Source: Monosporascus cannonballus (taxonomy: Eukaryota > Ascomycota > Sordariomycetes > Xylariales). From it: DNA of 64,000 nt. Shown piece by piece: positions 22,050 through 34,881 of this stretch. Position numbers and translations under genes: made by a program. The notes below the pieces were generated by a model. It saw nothing but the letters and a program-made list of their open reading frames with translations. It did not search any database and had not been told where the DNA came from. Position 1 is the stretch's first letter; each line of letters opens with the position of its first letter. Where the stretch lies: the NCBI GenBank assembly GCA_004154925.1, contig QJNS01000020.1, positions 248,001 to 312,000 on the forward strand. Reading direction: 5' to 3'.

Positions 22050-22851
22050 CACACATACGAAAAGACACGTTTGCACGTTCACAGTGACAAGCCCCCCGGC
22101 CAGACCACCCGTCGCGTCGCGAGAGCTACGGAGCACGCCTGTCGCCTCGCTGTCCTCTATTCGCCCTGCCTGCGATCCCCTGGTCTCGCGTATGGCGGCT
22201 CGAGAAAAAACGGCAGCCTTATGCGATAGGCGACAGGCGTTTGCTCGCCCGCGCTTATGCACTCGTAGCTCCGCCTAGCCGGCGAAGAGAGGTAGGTAAC
22301 TAAGTAAGGTCGGTAGGTTGGGAAGGAGGAAAGCATCTGTCCGGGGAGGGGCGGGATGATGGTGGTATCGCCGACGAAGAAGAAACAGCTGCTGGGCGGG
22401 CAAGGCCACCTCCTACGTATGGCGAGATACTTTCTAGGTTCCTTGTACGGTACGGTGTAAATACAGCTGTGCCATAGAGCCTCGGAATGCTAAAATCTAA
22501 CGGGCAGGACGCAGGATGATGTTCTCCGAATACGCCTACTGATTGATTGCTCGTAATCCTTCCTCTTGACAGACGACCTAGTTAGCTCTGCGTGACCCAA
22601 GAAAGGGCGTTTCAAAGGGCTCGCCGAAAAGAGGCAGAATCGGCGATGAAGGTTCGAATCGCGCGAAATGGTTTGCCATTGGCTTACAGACCGAGAGCTC
22701 CGGACATCCCAGCGAGAGTGGACAGAACATAGAGTAGAGAAAAAGCGTGGTCCTCGTAAACATAGCCAGTCGTGATTCAATCCTATATGAATATCTGTTA
22801 ACAACCACCTACGGAACGCCGTTTGCCATGCTCGAAGTGCGGATTGTACAA

Positions 22852-24398
22852 TCAAAGTTCCTCGTTGAAGAACTTCTCCTCGCTGCCCTCGCCTCCCTCC
22901 CCATCGGCTCCTTCTTCGTCCTCCTCGACCACGCCGCGGATTTCCCTCGGGTCCCCCGGCACCTCGACGACCTCGAGCTTCCAGCCCCTGTCTCCGGCCA
23001 GCTCCTGCAGCTGTTGCTGCAGCTGCTGCAGGACCTCCGGACTGATGCCCAGCTGTTCCAGCTCTTCGTCGGTCAGGACGTCGACCTTGCTGTTCTTGTC
23101 CTTGCCCTTGCCTTGCGCGACCACCTCCACCGTCTCTCCCTTGGGCTCCGTCTTTCCCCCATTCTTGAGACCGCCAAAGAAGCCTCGCGGCGGGGCCAGT
23201 TGCGCCGGCGGTTTGCCGTCCTCCCCATTCCCGAGGATTTGTCTCCCGCCAACTACGACACCGCCAATGGTTACAGGCGTCTTCGCTACGCTCTTCGCCT
23301 GAGCTACCATGGCGGCTTCCGCCTCGACGGTTTTCCGCGCATGCCATTCCGCTTGCTCGGACTCCGGTACAATGGTCCTGCAACTGATAATATTCGCTCT
23401 CGTGCCCTTCGGCGGTTGGAAGGCGACGTCGGTGCACAGCCGAGGTGTATGGACGACCATGAGGTACGCGCATGTGGTTACTTCCTTAATCCAACCAATG
23501 CGGTCCTGGGTGCTGCCCGGGCTGCAGTGATACTGTACCTCGATGGTGCGCTCACGGCCCGTCAGGTCGCATACGGTGCCCGCCTCCAACTTCTGCACGA
23601 GATACCGCTGGTCGCCCTTGACTTGCAGCTCCGTGTTGGGAGGTGCCCCGCCGGTCCGCTCTTGCTCCCCTTGATCGCTCTCCGACTGGCCTCCCCGGCG
23701 GCGAGAATTCGAACGTGGGTCTTGGACTCGCCCCAGCACATATTCCATGGTCTGCGGATCCCTAACGGGGGGACCGCTCTTCAGACTCGCGGGGAGCGCG
23801 TGGAACTGGACGACGTCGTGGCCGTAGCAAAAGCTGTAACTCCACCAGCCGGATACGTAGTATAAACATGTCCCATCCAAGCCGTTTATGAGATCCCATC
23901 CGTGAGCCGAGGCGCGTGCCAGCTCTCGCGCCTCTTCGGCCTTGGCGAGCTCGGTCGCAGTCTCGTTCAGGACGGGCGGAGGTTCGATGATCGGTATCGC
24001 GCATAGATAACGATGTGGCGGCATGCTCATGATCTCATAGGTCTCGTCCACCTTTTGGTCAGCCTCGCCATCGACTTCATCTGTGGTAGAGCCATCTTGG
24101 ATGTTTGAAGTCAAATCCGTATGACTGCTAAACTGCGCTTCGTAGCTAACGTGTGAGGGCTCAGCCTTTTCGATCAACTTTTGAGCTTCTGGCTCGGATA
24201 TGTATGATTCGGAGAAGACCACCTCGAACTGTTATACGGTGGTGCGGTGCGTGAGCTTTCTAGTCAATAAACTACGTGGACTTCTGGTAGCCCACTTACC
24301 TGAGGATATGCCAACAGATCATGGTGGATGCTAAAACCAGGCTGCCGCGCTCCGCAGAGCCGAAGCGATACCAGAAGTAATAACTGAGGACGGCGCAT
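22852..24398 (-). CDS. OS-9/Yos9-type ER lectin of ER-associated degradation
   Basis: Two exons, 24398-24300 and 24228-22852, flank a 71-nt intron (GTAAGT donor, AACAG acceptor, phase 0) and encode about 491 aa. Exon 1 supplies an Arg-Arg then Leu-rich signal peptide (residues ~1-20). It is followed by the family motif FSIHHDLLAYPQ, which continues across the junction into FEVVFSESYIS. The MRH lectin domain spans about residues 154-298: Cys154, the GWWSY motif, Gln174 in VVQFH, an Arg at 258/260 in GRERTIEVQYHC, Glu282 in KEVTTC and Tyr288. All four mannose-contact residues (Q, R, E, Y) are thus present. The C-terminal 150 residues are Glu/Gly/Lys-rich. The protein ends in ...FNEEL rather than HDEL. 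The role is recognition of trimmed N-glycans on misfolded ER luminal proteins and delivery to the Hrd1 ligase (known for the family). Confidence 0.93.
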
Positions 24399-27300
24399 GG
24401 TGCCGCTATGTGATTAGGGTACCTCACATGGACGATGTAGTTTGCGTCGTGATGCGCCTGCAAGCAACGTGTCTTGACGACGTATGAAGTTTATCAGATA
24501 AGCTCAAAGGTGGCATTATGCCCATGGACCCGGCTTTATGTCCACCCGGAGCAAAAGCCCCTTGCCAGCTGTATTGAGCTGGTGGTCAGCCGACTCCGCA
24601 ATCCCATGGTTCTAGTCTAAGTATCACGTATCCACGGCGCCTTTTCGATAGCCTATTCTTCCCCGTCGTCTACATACTTTGAGTTTTTATATGCATCACT
24701 CAATATCCTGAAAACCCAAAGCCCTAGCAGCGATCTATCTATAAATGCTTGAATCGTATCTCACGAGGCGACATCAACGTTAGAGGCCCGCCTGGTAGAA
24801 GCTCTCGGTCCGTCCACTAGTGAGATTGACAGGCACTCCCGGTTGCTGATGGATACGGATCTGCGGCTGGTATCAACGACGCCCTCCGCCCGGATACTCA
24901 GGTAAGATAGCGTCACTATGCAGGGAAAAAGAGTTTGTGCTAGCCCTGCGCTCGTGACCCGTCGGTTAGACCATCTACTACAACTGTTGCACAGCGGCGG
25001 GCGCTGCTGACAATAGGTGCATCAATGCGTTGTCACCGAATTCAAGAATCATCTTCCTATCACGCCAACAGCGACATGCCCCTATTAGTAGGAAAAGTCA
25101 GATTATTCGTAGAAACCTTGATGAAGGGCTCGTGCCATTCGGAATCAGGTATCGTCATCTCATCTGTCGTGAGACGGGCGCCGATGAACGATAGTCCAGG
25201 GGCCCTGGCGGCAGGGACTGAACAGCGAAAGTCGGCATGCTCTGTATGGATGGACAGGCGTGAAGAAACCAGAATGTCGGGACAAATGACGTGACCCTGA
25301 GATGGAACAGAAGCCCCAGCAAAATCCAAGCATAGATTTTAGGTCGTTTAGTGACAAAGTACCTAGACGGTGCAGTGCACTAACAGCATGCGTGGCTTGA
25401 CCGAAATCTGCAGTTTCCTGGCTGGTCCGATTCCAGAGTAAGCCGGCGCGCCTGGGCTTGAAAATCATAGTTCCGACAATCTTGGACATCGTACTTCTAC
25501 TTTACGCCCAAGGGAAATGACCATGTGGTTAAGGTGGTAGTATCTGTCGGGATTTGGGGGTGTGCAGATCGCTCACCAGTGTAACAGCGAAAGCAATACC
25601 TAGACGCATTGCCATGTTGTAATGTACGGAGCACAGCGACAACAATGCCAGGCTGCGCTTAGTATGCGATGCCATCGTGTTCAATGCAACTGCTAGACCG
25701 CAAATAGGAGACCTGTGCAACCTTCAAGATTGCGGTCGATGAGCTAGTGATATCCGGTATCTCTCTTCACCGAATACTTGCCGACACATCCACGCTTTCG
25801 TTTCAGTATGTTCCCACAACATCTTCATTTGGAGAGATGAGGCGCAGGGAGGAATAGGAAGGGGAGGGGCACCGTATGTAACTACTTTCACGTGGTCTGG
25901 CGCGGCTGCGGATGGAAGGAACAAAGGGTTCTGAGTCACAATGGGATGGAGGAAGAGAAACGGGAGACAAGGCTCTGCGGGGAAGTGATAAGGGCGAGAG
26001 GATATCAATCAATAAGATGACTTGGTCGATGTGCCAGATCAAATGACTCTTTCTCGGACATTAGGGACAAAGAATAATCCATACATGAATGGGACAAGTA
26101 GGCATCGTGGCAGTCTGTGGTGCATGATCATGCAGAATGGTAGCTGGAGATGCTTCGGCTGGCGACCCACTGGCGACCCCACTGTCGCCCGCTAGGATTA
26201 TTGTTCCCACGGGGATCGCGCTCCAGTCAATGGAGGTCGCCTCACTTTTCGCGCCCTTGGAAACCGCGTCCAGGTAGTAGCGATTGATGAATAGCTCAAC
26301 GTCTAGGGCAAAACCAACTACGATTTTAGAGCCATGCAAGCCATCGCAAGCGAAATCCCCGGTCCAATGAACAATTTGCACTAGACTATTTCCGGGCCTT
26401 GTCCTGTTATGGCTAGCGACTAATTATTCAGTCAGTTTTATTACCGCTGACTTGGGAACATTTGGCTTTTTCTTATGTCGACAGATGAACCATGATAGAT
26501 TCTATATTCTGCCAACACTGATGAATGGCTAGGTATGCATATAGAATCAATAGACCTCGAATAAGGATGGATGGTTCTAGTTCATACTCGCGGTCAGTGA
26601 TAAAGCTACCTGAGCAGTGGTAGGCAAGCAATTCAGTAAGAAGTAAAAGAAATATGCGCCCAAAGGCTATCTATCCACATAGGTAGAACCTCCAGTCGAG
26701 CTAGGTGTAGGTAGGCATCTGTCCATCCTGTACGGTCCATCCTGTACGGGCACAACTCTCATTATGACTGGTGGGTCTGTCATCCGGGAGTCAGATAAAT
26801 GAGAATTCAGGACGAAAACCTACCGAAAGACTATCAAGAGGCTAGTCCTGACACCATCGTACCCAAGTGCGATTTCCACATTCAGCTGACAACCTCTTAT
26901 ACTTCGCTAATATGTACGGATTTGGAAATTTTAGACAGTTTCATAATTGGGATCTCCATAGATCTAAGATGGTGCCGCGATGGTTCTATCCATAAGTAGT
27001 TAGATTGACAACACAGATGAGATTTGACAGCAAAGCATCGTCAGATAGCAATGGTTCCTAAACCTGTTGACCTGTTTGCTCACGGGAGTCCCCTATCTAG
27101 TACCTAGCATACTAGACTCTTTAGAGTATATTGAACTCTTCCGACTTCGTTCTCGTCCCCGCTAGTGACTTTATAAATAGGCCCTTTTTTTCTAGATCGT
27201 TTCTAGATCCACGTCTCCACTAGAGCTTCTAAATAACGAATGACGGAGAAAGCTTCCATGCCACGGGTGATGTTGCCTGGCTGACTGCGTCACTTGTGAT

Positions 27301-28846
27301 ACTGCTGCCATTGGGGTTGCGTGGGAACCCCTTACGAAGTAAGCGTTAGGGAACTTGCAGAGAAGCTGACCTGTAAAAATCATCCGGCGGAAAGAGACAG
27401 GTTGCCGTCAACCAATGGATTCACCATTGCGATTCTTTTAGAGTTGGAGATGCTTTTCTCTCCTTGGTCCACCACGGAAGTGCTCGCAGGTAAGCTAAAG
27501 CCGCCTCAGGCCAGTAAGAACTGCCGTACGAAGGAGGCACTGCAATCAGGCCAATTCTAAGGACAAAGTATGACCGCATGTGCGAAGTTGCAGACCGAAC
27601 CTGCGACAGCAACCTAACATTATTCCCATCACCCCGTTTGAGTCTCCTCACTTTTCCAATCTTGCCTGGCATCGAGCGGGGAGAAGGAGAACAGGAAGAC
27701 TCGTGCTGCGTAACATCCACGTCGCATCACACATCCCACCCTCCATATCTACTACCTAGTACCTACCTGATCAAAACACGATGCAGTGCAGCACCACGCA
27801 ACACGACGCGACGTAACAGAACACAACTGACGTATACTTTGGGGGTTGCTCGAATTCCTACTGCGCCTCGCAAGCGCTTCGGCCCCTGCCTAGTCTTCCT
27901 CTGCGTTAGCAAGGAAGATGTCTATATTTCTTGCTTTGTCAGTCAGGAGCAGCGTAGGATGCATACTTGCAAGCAAGAAGAGAACCAAGCAAATAGGTGT
28001 GCCTACCTACATCCCAATGCCTCGTCATTCTCATCTGACCTCGTATGCTACGTACTTGGCCACGTAGAATAATCTCGATACGCATCTAGTCAAGATGAAG
28101 TAAGCCACATATGCAGGAGTAAACGTTCACGCTTGCATGGAGTCCTATAGGCGATCATGTACGTCCCCCCTGCCCCCTTTTACCCCCCTCCCCCCCACTT
28201 TAGCCATTAAGGGTTAGGCTACCCAAGCACCAGCCAACAGGGGCCAAGCCGATCAAGCCCTCCTGGCGTGCCCCGGTCAAGAGTCGTCCAAGTTCCCACG
28301 GTTCCTCGTAAATTAAATGGTGAGTCGACGAGGATCTTCCGACCCACTTAACTGCCACGCAGGCACACCGGACATGGGACCCCCCCTCAAGCCTCATCCT
28401 GATCTACTGGTACATATTCTTTTTCATCTCCAGTCCCTCCATTCTCGATCATCGCCTCGCCATATTTTCCAGTCTTTCATTATCAATCATTATTGCATAC
28501 TTACAAACAGTGACTGATCTTCGCAAATCGGACAGCGTCCTTTCAACTAGATATTGTGCTTGCCTGGTAAATATTCTCGTCGAAGACGCCAATAAACATC
28601 ATTCACTCTTGCTCCTTTCGTTGTCTTGCCTTCTCGAAGGGTCCACTATCCTGGTAGTCAACAAGGCTGTCCATCCATCTCTCTACCCTGTCCTGCCCTT
28701 TCTTCCGCCTACCCTGTCTCATCTAGCTGGGAAGTTGTGTGAAGCTGGAATTATCTGTATCGGAGACTGCAGTTACCATATCCGCCTTGACATCGCCATC
28801 GACACGTTCGCCTCACTGAGCAACTTGAGTCTCGCTATAAAGCATT
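24399..28846. other. Gene-poor divergent intergenic region, 4.4 kb
   Basis: It lies between the OS-9 start (-) and the DUF7896-type gene start (+), so it holds both promoters. Short open frames (60-165 codons) show no conserved motif. A 14-bp perfect tandem duplication sits at 26721-26748, and C-runs lie at about 28165-28199. 27570-28846 is probably the long 5' leader and promoter of the downstream regulator. Confidence 0.4.
26721..26748. repeat. 14-bp perfect tandem duplication
   Basis: The unit GTCCATCCTGTACG occurs twice without spacer. No function is evident. Confidence 0.85.
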
Positions 28847-31048
28847 ATGAATCAAAATCAAAGTCAGGAGCTGCAGATACAACAGCTTCAAGCCTTGTTA
28901 GAGCAGGAGCGTGAGCAGCATAGGAGAGCCCAAGAAGCCCTAACGCAGCTGCAGAATACTCATTCTGCCTACCAATGCCCGATAACTCAATCTTCTAGCT
29001 CTAGCCCTTACAATAATCCAATTGCCCACAATGAATTCCAGTTGTCAAATACCACGCCTGCGAATTCCTCCCAGCATGGCGGCGGCATGACGAGGAGCCA
29101 TACGGTGCCCCGCAGTACCGAAGCCCACCATTATCACGGTACCCATGCGGCTGTCTCGTCATCACCCGTAAGATTATACCCTAATGCAAAACATTGATGT
29201 AGTTCATCCGCTAGTTGACTAATATTCGCTCAGCACCAACCGGAACACCATGCTCACAGCGTCAAACGACCACGGGTGATGTCCCAACAAGCAATGGCGT
29301 CGCAGAAGCTGGGTCGCTCTACATCGAATCTGTCCACCCGGTCTGATGGTCCTTTCATGCTAAACGCCCCAGTCTCACCACCACCCAAGCCTCGGAACTC
29401 TAGCTTCAAAGCGAAGAACTTTGGCATAATGGACTGCTTAGATCGAGACGGCCAGGTGAATTCTACTTACGCATTCAACCGTTCAGCACGGCCGCGGCAC
29501 GACATGCCACCCTTGAGAGAGTCTGGGCCTGCGACTGGAGTGATGATGGATCCGGAGGAGTTCTTCGCGGCGCATCCAAGTTTTGACGACGATTCTATGG
29601 CGATGACGGGTTCCTTCGGCGCTTCGATGCCTTCGCAGCCTATCGATCTCGAAGTTCCACGGTTCCACGTCACGGACCCGTCTACATGTGGTTCGATGAC
29701 TTCGGGGCAGACTTATGACACGACTCAAATGTCTCGCCAAAACAGCCAGCAGCTCGACAACCAATCTGTGTCCGGCGGCGTCCAGATGATGACTTTGGGG
29801 TCGCAAATGTCGCACTGCGCAGACGACATCGCGTATCGAGAGGATTTCAGCAACCCTAGCAGCGGCGATAACTCGCCTCTTGGAAAGCGCCCCTTTCCTA
29901 ATGATGAGGCACTCTTCGCTGTCGGCTCCAGCCTTGGTCCGCCGTTCCCGCACCAGTACCCTGCTTCGGCGCCCGCCGATGGGCTCATTGCTTCTCCGAA
30001 GATGGAGCGCTCAATTTCCAACACTAGTATCGCTAGCAATCGATCTACGTCTTCGCTTAAGGCTCGTGCCAAGGACACTCTGAAGCAGCAAGTCCACCGA
30101 GGCCTCAATGCGCCCCTCAAGCCGAAACCGGCTGTCGATCCAAATGCCGCAGAGTCGGCGGCGAATCCAAAAAAGGATGGTAAGGCGGCAATTGTGAAGC
30201 AGAAATATGTTCGACCTAAGCAGCCCAAGGTGTTTTGCGACCAGTGCGACGAGCATAAAGAAGGATTCCGCGGGGAACATGAGCTTCGTCGCCACAAAGA
30301 CGCTAAACACCAGGACATGGTCAAGAAATTCATCTGTGTGGACCCGGTATCAATGGGCCTCCCGGTGGGCGTCCCAGCCGTGAACCCCCTAAGCAGATGC
30401 AAAGCTTGCAAGGCACAGAAAAAGTATGGGGCGTATTACAATGCAGCCGCTCATCTTCGGCGCACCCACTTTAAAGAGAAGCCGTCTCGACAAAAGAACA
30501 AGAATGCCAACACCGGTCGTAGCGATGACGATAGGCGTGGTGGTAAAGGAGGCGGTGACTGGCCACCTATGAGCGAACTTAAGAACTGGATGAGAGAAAT
30601 CTGGGTCCACAAGCAGGAGCTTAACCAAGGGGATGACGATGAAGGCGACGAGGACCTCACTCAACCAGCGCCTGTCGTTAATATGGACATGAACCTAACC
30701 GGCATGGGTGAATTCACGTCATCTGAGCTGGCCATGCCAAACGGTGGTGCTGACGACGTCTTATCCAACGTGGACTACGTCTTTCCCAACAGCATCGTTA
30801 TAAATACCGTCGAGGCCTCATACATGAATGGCATGCCCCTTTCATCTGCCAACTTCGATTTTGCGACTTCGCCCAGCATGTCACCACCCAACTTTGCACC
30901 AAATTTCTCGGCGTTTGCTTCACAGGAGCCGATGGATCAGAGCTACGTGACCTCGGCAGTTTCACCTACTGCGACGATCACACCGCATACAGCATTCAAC
31001 GAGCCATCGCATCTTCCACAGGTTGGGCTCAACACTGTGTACCAATAG
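28847..31048 (+). CDS. DUF7896-type C2H2 zinc-finger regulator
   Basis: Two exons, 28847-29167 and 29234-31048, flank a 66-nt intron (GTAAGA donor, TTGACTAAT branch, CTCAG acceptor, phase 0) and give about 711 aa. The N-terminus is a Gln-rich coiled coil (residues 1-45, heptad Leu/Gln). Residues ~60-420 are disordered and Ser/Pro-rich. The zinc-binding region sits around 430-530: CDQCDEHKEGFRGEHELRRH (a C2H2 finger), then an FICVDP segment, then CKACKAQKKYGAYYNAAAHL with a downstream RRTH. That two-part arrangement is typical of fungal DUF7896 proteins. An acidic stretch (GDDDEGDEDL) and a Met/Asn-rich tail follow. It probably acts as a nuclear DNA-binding regulator. Its long intergenic upstream region suggests complex control. 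The target genes are unknown. Confidence 0.87.
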
Positions 31049-34000
31049 CCCCGCTCGCTTTACAATTCCCGACGCCATGGCAACGTCTCTTTGGAAACTT
31101 ACGACACGTAAACAGTCACAAGACGGTAGACGGGCAGAGCATGTTCTCTTCTCTAGCATAACTTGGAATCACCCTAATCCCATGGCGATTTTATCACTTC
31201 ATTGCTTCACATTTCGAGAATGAGCGGAGTGGTTGGAGCATCAGTGCAAAACGTCCGTCGCGCACGGGCCGCTGACGACAAATCTCGGTCAATAAAGGGG
31301 GGAAGGAGGAAGGAGGAAGGGGAACGTATTCCTCGACGTCGAATTATTTCCCGAACAGACGCATGCGCAAAAATTACAGTAGGCGTTCCACTTAGCAAAC
31401 TCACACCGGTCGCCTTCCAGTCGCTACCCTCTACGCCATGCTTTTGCTCCTTCTGTATTATGTTTACATCTTTTCTTCCTGACGAACACGGCAAATATTT
31501 TCTTACCGCTGTATAATTCTTTTCCGGCGTCGATGCGGTACGGTTGCTTTGGGTTACGTTCATCGCTGCCTACTCCCCGACTTTGAAGCGGCAATTGACT
31601 GTGTCAATTCTTACCTATCCAAGCGTCATCAGGGAACAGCAGGTCTGGCCTGTATTATAACGCACCAACGTTAACTCCTTGTCAAGACGTCACGAGACCA
31701 AGGGGAGCCTCCGCTGGTTGAGGCGCCGTTGGGCAACTTAAATGCCCGGCGCAATTTAGAACGGGGTTGCCACCATGACCTCCACCGACCTACTCGGCTG
31801 GAGTATTATTGTTCATCTGCACTGTCGGGGCGGTGTTTCTGCATTCTAGCATTCTCTCGGCGATCAGGCTGGGGTTTCTTCTTTTTCTCGCGGGCTGGCG
31901 AGGCATGGGCTGGATGATCTCTAGATTCCTGGGTCTTCAGATCTGAGCTGAGATAGCGCGAAGTCGTCGCGAGCCCTTGAGGCGCCCTACAGCGACGATT
32001 GGGGGTCGGCCATGACGATGGGTGGCATCCATCTGGTTTTTATCGATGAGGCGCACGGCAAACGTGCTTGCCTATGTGACTGCTTCTGAGCCGATGGGAA
32101 TATCGGCCAGGTTGAACGGTTGGTTGGTCGGTCTATGGCAGAAGGGACGGACTGAGAGATGTCCTAATCATGTAGTGCTATTTCAGAGACACTTCCACAG
32201 TTAGAGAAAGTTGGGTTACTCCCCTTCGCCTGGGGAGTTGCTTTCCGCCCGCTGCTTGTCGGGGGCTCCTTTGCCCCTCGACAAATGCCCACGGCTGGAC
32301 TGCAATTAAGGTGCGCCGAGCACACTTGCCAACTGAATAGTCTCTTCCCTCTTGCATGTTCACTTGTTTGTGAATGAATCCCCTGTCGTAGTGGCAACTG
32401 CGTTGCTCTTTCGAATTGGCGGGTTTCACCAGCATCTCTAAAGTGAACGCAGTAGATCAGGGGGGCTCGGCGACCGCTAGCTACCATACCGTTTGTCTAT
32501 CATATGGGGGGTACCTATATAGTGAAGTGACGACCGTGGTAGGTACGTATGGTGCTTGTATCTAGCCGGCCGGAGAGGAGATGGTGTTCCACCAGGATGG
32601 ACATGAAGGGAATGTCATGTAGGTCACCAGAATCACAAAGTAGCCCCACAGTCTCTTGTTAATCAGGCCACCGGGGGTGCTAGAGGGGTTGTACATAATA
32701 CCATCACCTTAATAATCAAAGTCTCATGGCGAGGCGTTCCAACATCTTTCGCCAAGTACCATGATGCCCGTACGCGGAGTTGATACAGAACGATTAAAAC
32801 GGTCAACGCCGAGCTGTTCGTGGATGTAATAACGTCCCTTTCCCCCTCCTGCTGTCCGGTTTTAGACACGGATGATTAGTGGGGACAGGTGAGACCTAAA
32901 TCGGTAGAGCTAAGCCCCTGAGCCAACTTGCAACGTTCTTCTTTCCTTCAACGTCTTCCCAGCCACCATCCTCTCCATGAACATACTGCGGTGCATACCT
33001 GTCTGTTCTGCTGTCCGATCACAAACCCAAATCTGGTGCTCCCTTTCAGGACACAAGGTCCCCGCATATGATCATTTTTACCCTTAAGATATGCCGTGGA
33101 ATCTGAATACTGGACTCCTAGACCACCCCACGGTGAGTAGCACTCAGCAGTCATGTGGTGCGGTTATCGTTCTCCGTCCTAAACCGGCAGATCTACAACG
33201 CAACGAACACAACTTCTTCAGCGTTGCCAGAAAAGGTTTATGTCTCACCTTGATGAAGTTCCCAACGGTACATAGGGAAAAGCTCTACTTCACCACGAGT
33301 CACCCTGGGCACTTTAGTCCTTCAGCCCGGCGGCCCGATGCAACGTCGCGCCCTCGGGCTGGGCTCTGATTCGGCGAACACAATGTCTGGGCCCCCACCC
33401 TTCCATGCTGTTGGTTCGAGCAAATACCACCTCATGGTCCAGTCCGAAACAATACACTTTGTTTTGGGTTGCGCGGTATTGGTGGCTGGTCAGTGTTGCA
33501 GGCCTTAAGCTCCATGCCGGCAGCCTGGCCCATTTATGTGCGTATGTGTGCCAGTATGCGGTTTCGGGAAGTTGCATTGGTGACATCGTCCCCCCATCTC
33601 CCCGTCTGGCTGGCCTATCACGCAGCCGGCGTCACCAGGAACATTTCAAACGTTTGATTGTCGCGCAGTTGCTGGGTCGCCTGCTTCCCTGCCTACACTG
33701 CTGCTTTGAGCGAGGGCGGGCAACCATGCGATGCTCGTTGGGATGCTATTTTCGTTCCTCTAGAAAAGTTCGCCTCTTTTGACTTCTTAGCCGCAAGCAC
33801 ACCATAAGCGCTACTGCATTATCTATGTTACCGAGATACGCAAATGCTGACACCGCAAACTTGTTGTGTAGTTATCTGCAGTTCTCGCGCGGTGCGGGAT
33901 ATAACCCGTTCCAAATTTAGCCTCGCAGTACACACCGCGCCTTTATACATGTATGTTGCGGAGCACGGTATGGCAAATAAGGTTGGGCATGCATCAAGCC

Positions 34001-34881
34001 CGTGTACACTTCGTAGCCATCTCTCTATTCGACACCTTGAAAGGGTTGTGGTGGTGATGAAACCAACCGATAAGGCGCCCTCCTCACATATATCACTTAC
34101 ACGGCCATGTTGCTAGTCCAGAAACAACAAGGTCCATAAGGTCCGTCTTCTGTGCCCCTTGGACGACGTTACAGTCATGGAGAAAGTATGCTGTGTTCCC
34201 CTCCTTTCCATAACTAACATCTTCATGTGTTCTCATATACAAGGATCCCTACAGGCAATACTTCTCTGCACTGGCTATCTTACTATGCAGATGCGGATCA
34301 AGCTAGGCTTATGCGTAGCATGTATGTCTATATCGAGCACCCACTATCTCGACTCGAGGAAATATTTCGCGGCTTCCCCTATGTACCATAGATGTGCTGT
34401 ATGATGGCCCAACTGATGCCACGCTCTCATATCCATAGACACATCGTTCTTATCTGGTACGTATAGTGGTACACTCAGCCTGACTCCCCCTTTGCGGAGG
34501 CTATCCCGCTAGAATGTGCTGCGAGACTTGACGGCTCCGTTTTCCATCCGGGCCCTTTGTTATTGTGGGCAGTTCGTTCAACACCCTTGTCGGGGTTCAC
34601 GCACAAGGATCTTTTACATTTGGTGCAGGGATTGCAGAATGTCCTCTGCATAGGCGGGCTCTATATGCAGCTCCCGTCTATGCTGATGCAGCGTCATGTT
34701 TCCAAGTTTCCGGTCAAGGTGTTAGAGGACTCCATATCCCCTCTCACCCCAGACATATAATAGCTCGATTACCCATGAGGGAGATTATCAGCAACGCGGA
34801 TCTCTATCATACCCGCGCGCGTTTACCCTAGTATTCAAATCCTAGTCTTACTATTCGCCATCGCTCTCGACTGGTCTCGAG
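31049..34881. other. Gene-poor intergenic region, 3.8 kb
   Basis: No gene, RNA or mobile element is supported. The open frames of up to 125 codons lack codon bias and conserved motifs. Base composition varies, with AT-rich patches near 33780-34450. Confidence 0.4.

Larger units (their letters stand above)
20825..22851. other. Intergenic region with short tandem repeats
   Basis: No gene is supported. A CCTGC tandem array and an AGCA array lie at 21916-21945 and 22029-22049. The right part is the 3' flank of the OS-9 gene. Confidence 0.5.

Noticed and set aside
22651..22660. GGTTCGAATC, a tRNA T-loop-like word
   Set aside because: No 5-bp T-stem and no anticodon or D-arm can be folded around it.
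22747..23865. 372-codon plus-strand open frame
   Set aside because: It is antisense to the OS-9 lectin exon, whose MRH residues are conserved on the minus strand.
28510..28914. 134-codon plus-strand frame overlapping the DUF7896-type start
   Set aside because: It overlaps the real start in another frame, has no coding bias and is probably 5' leader sequence.
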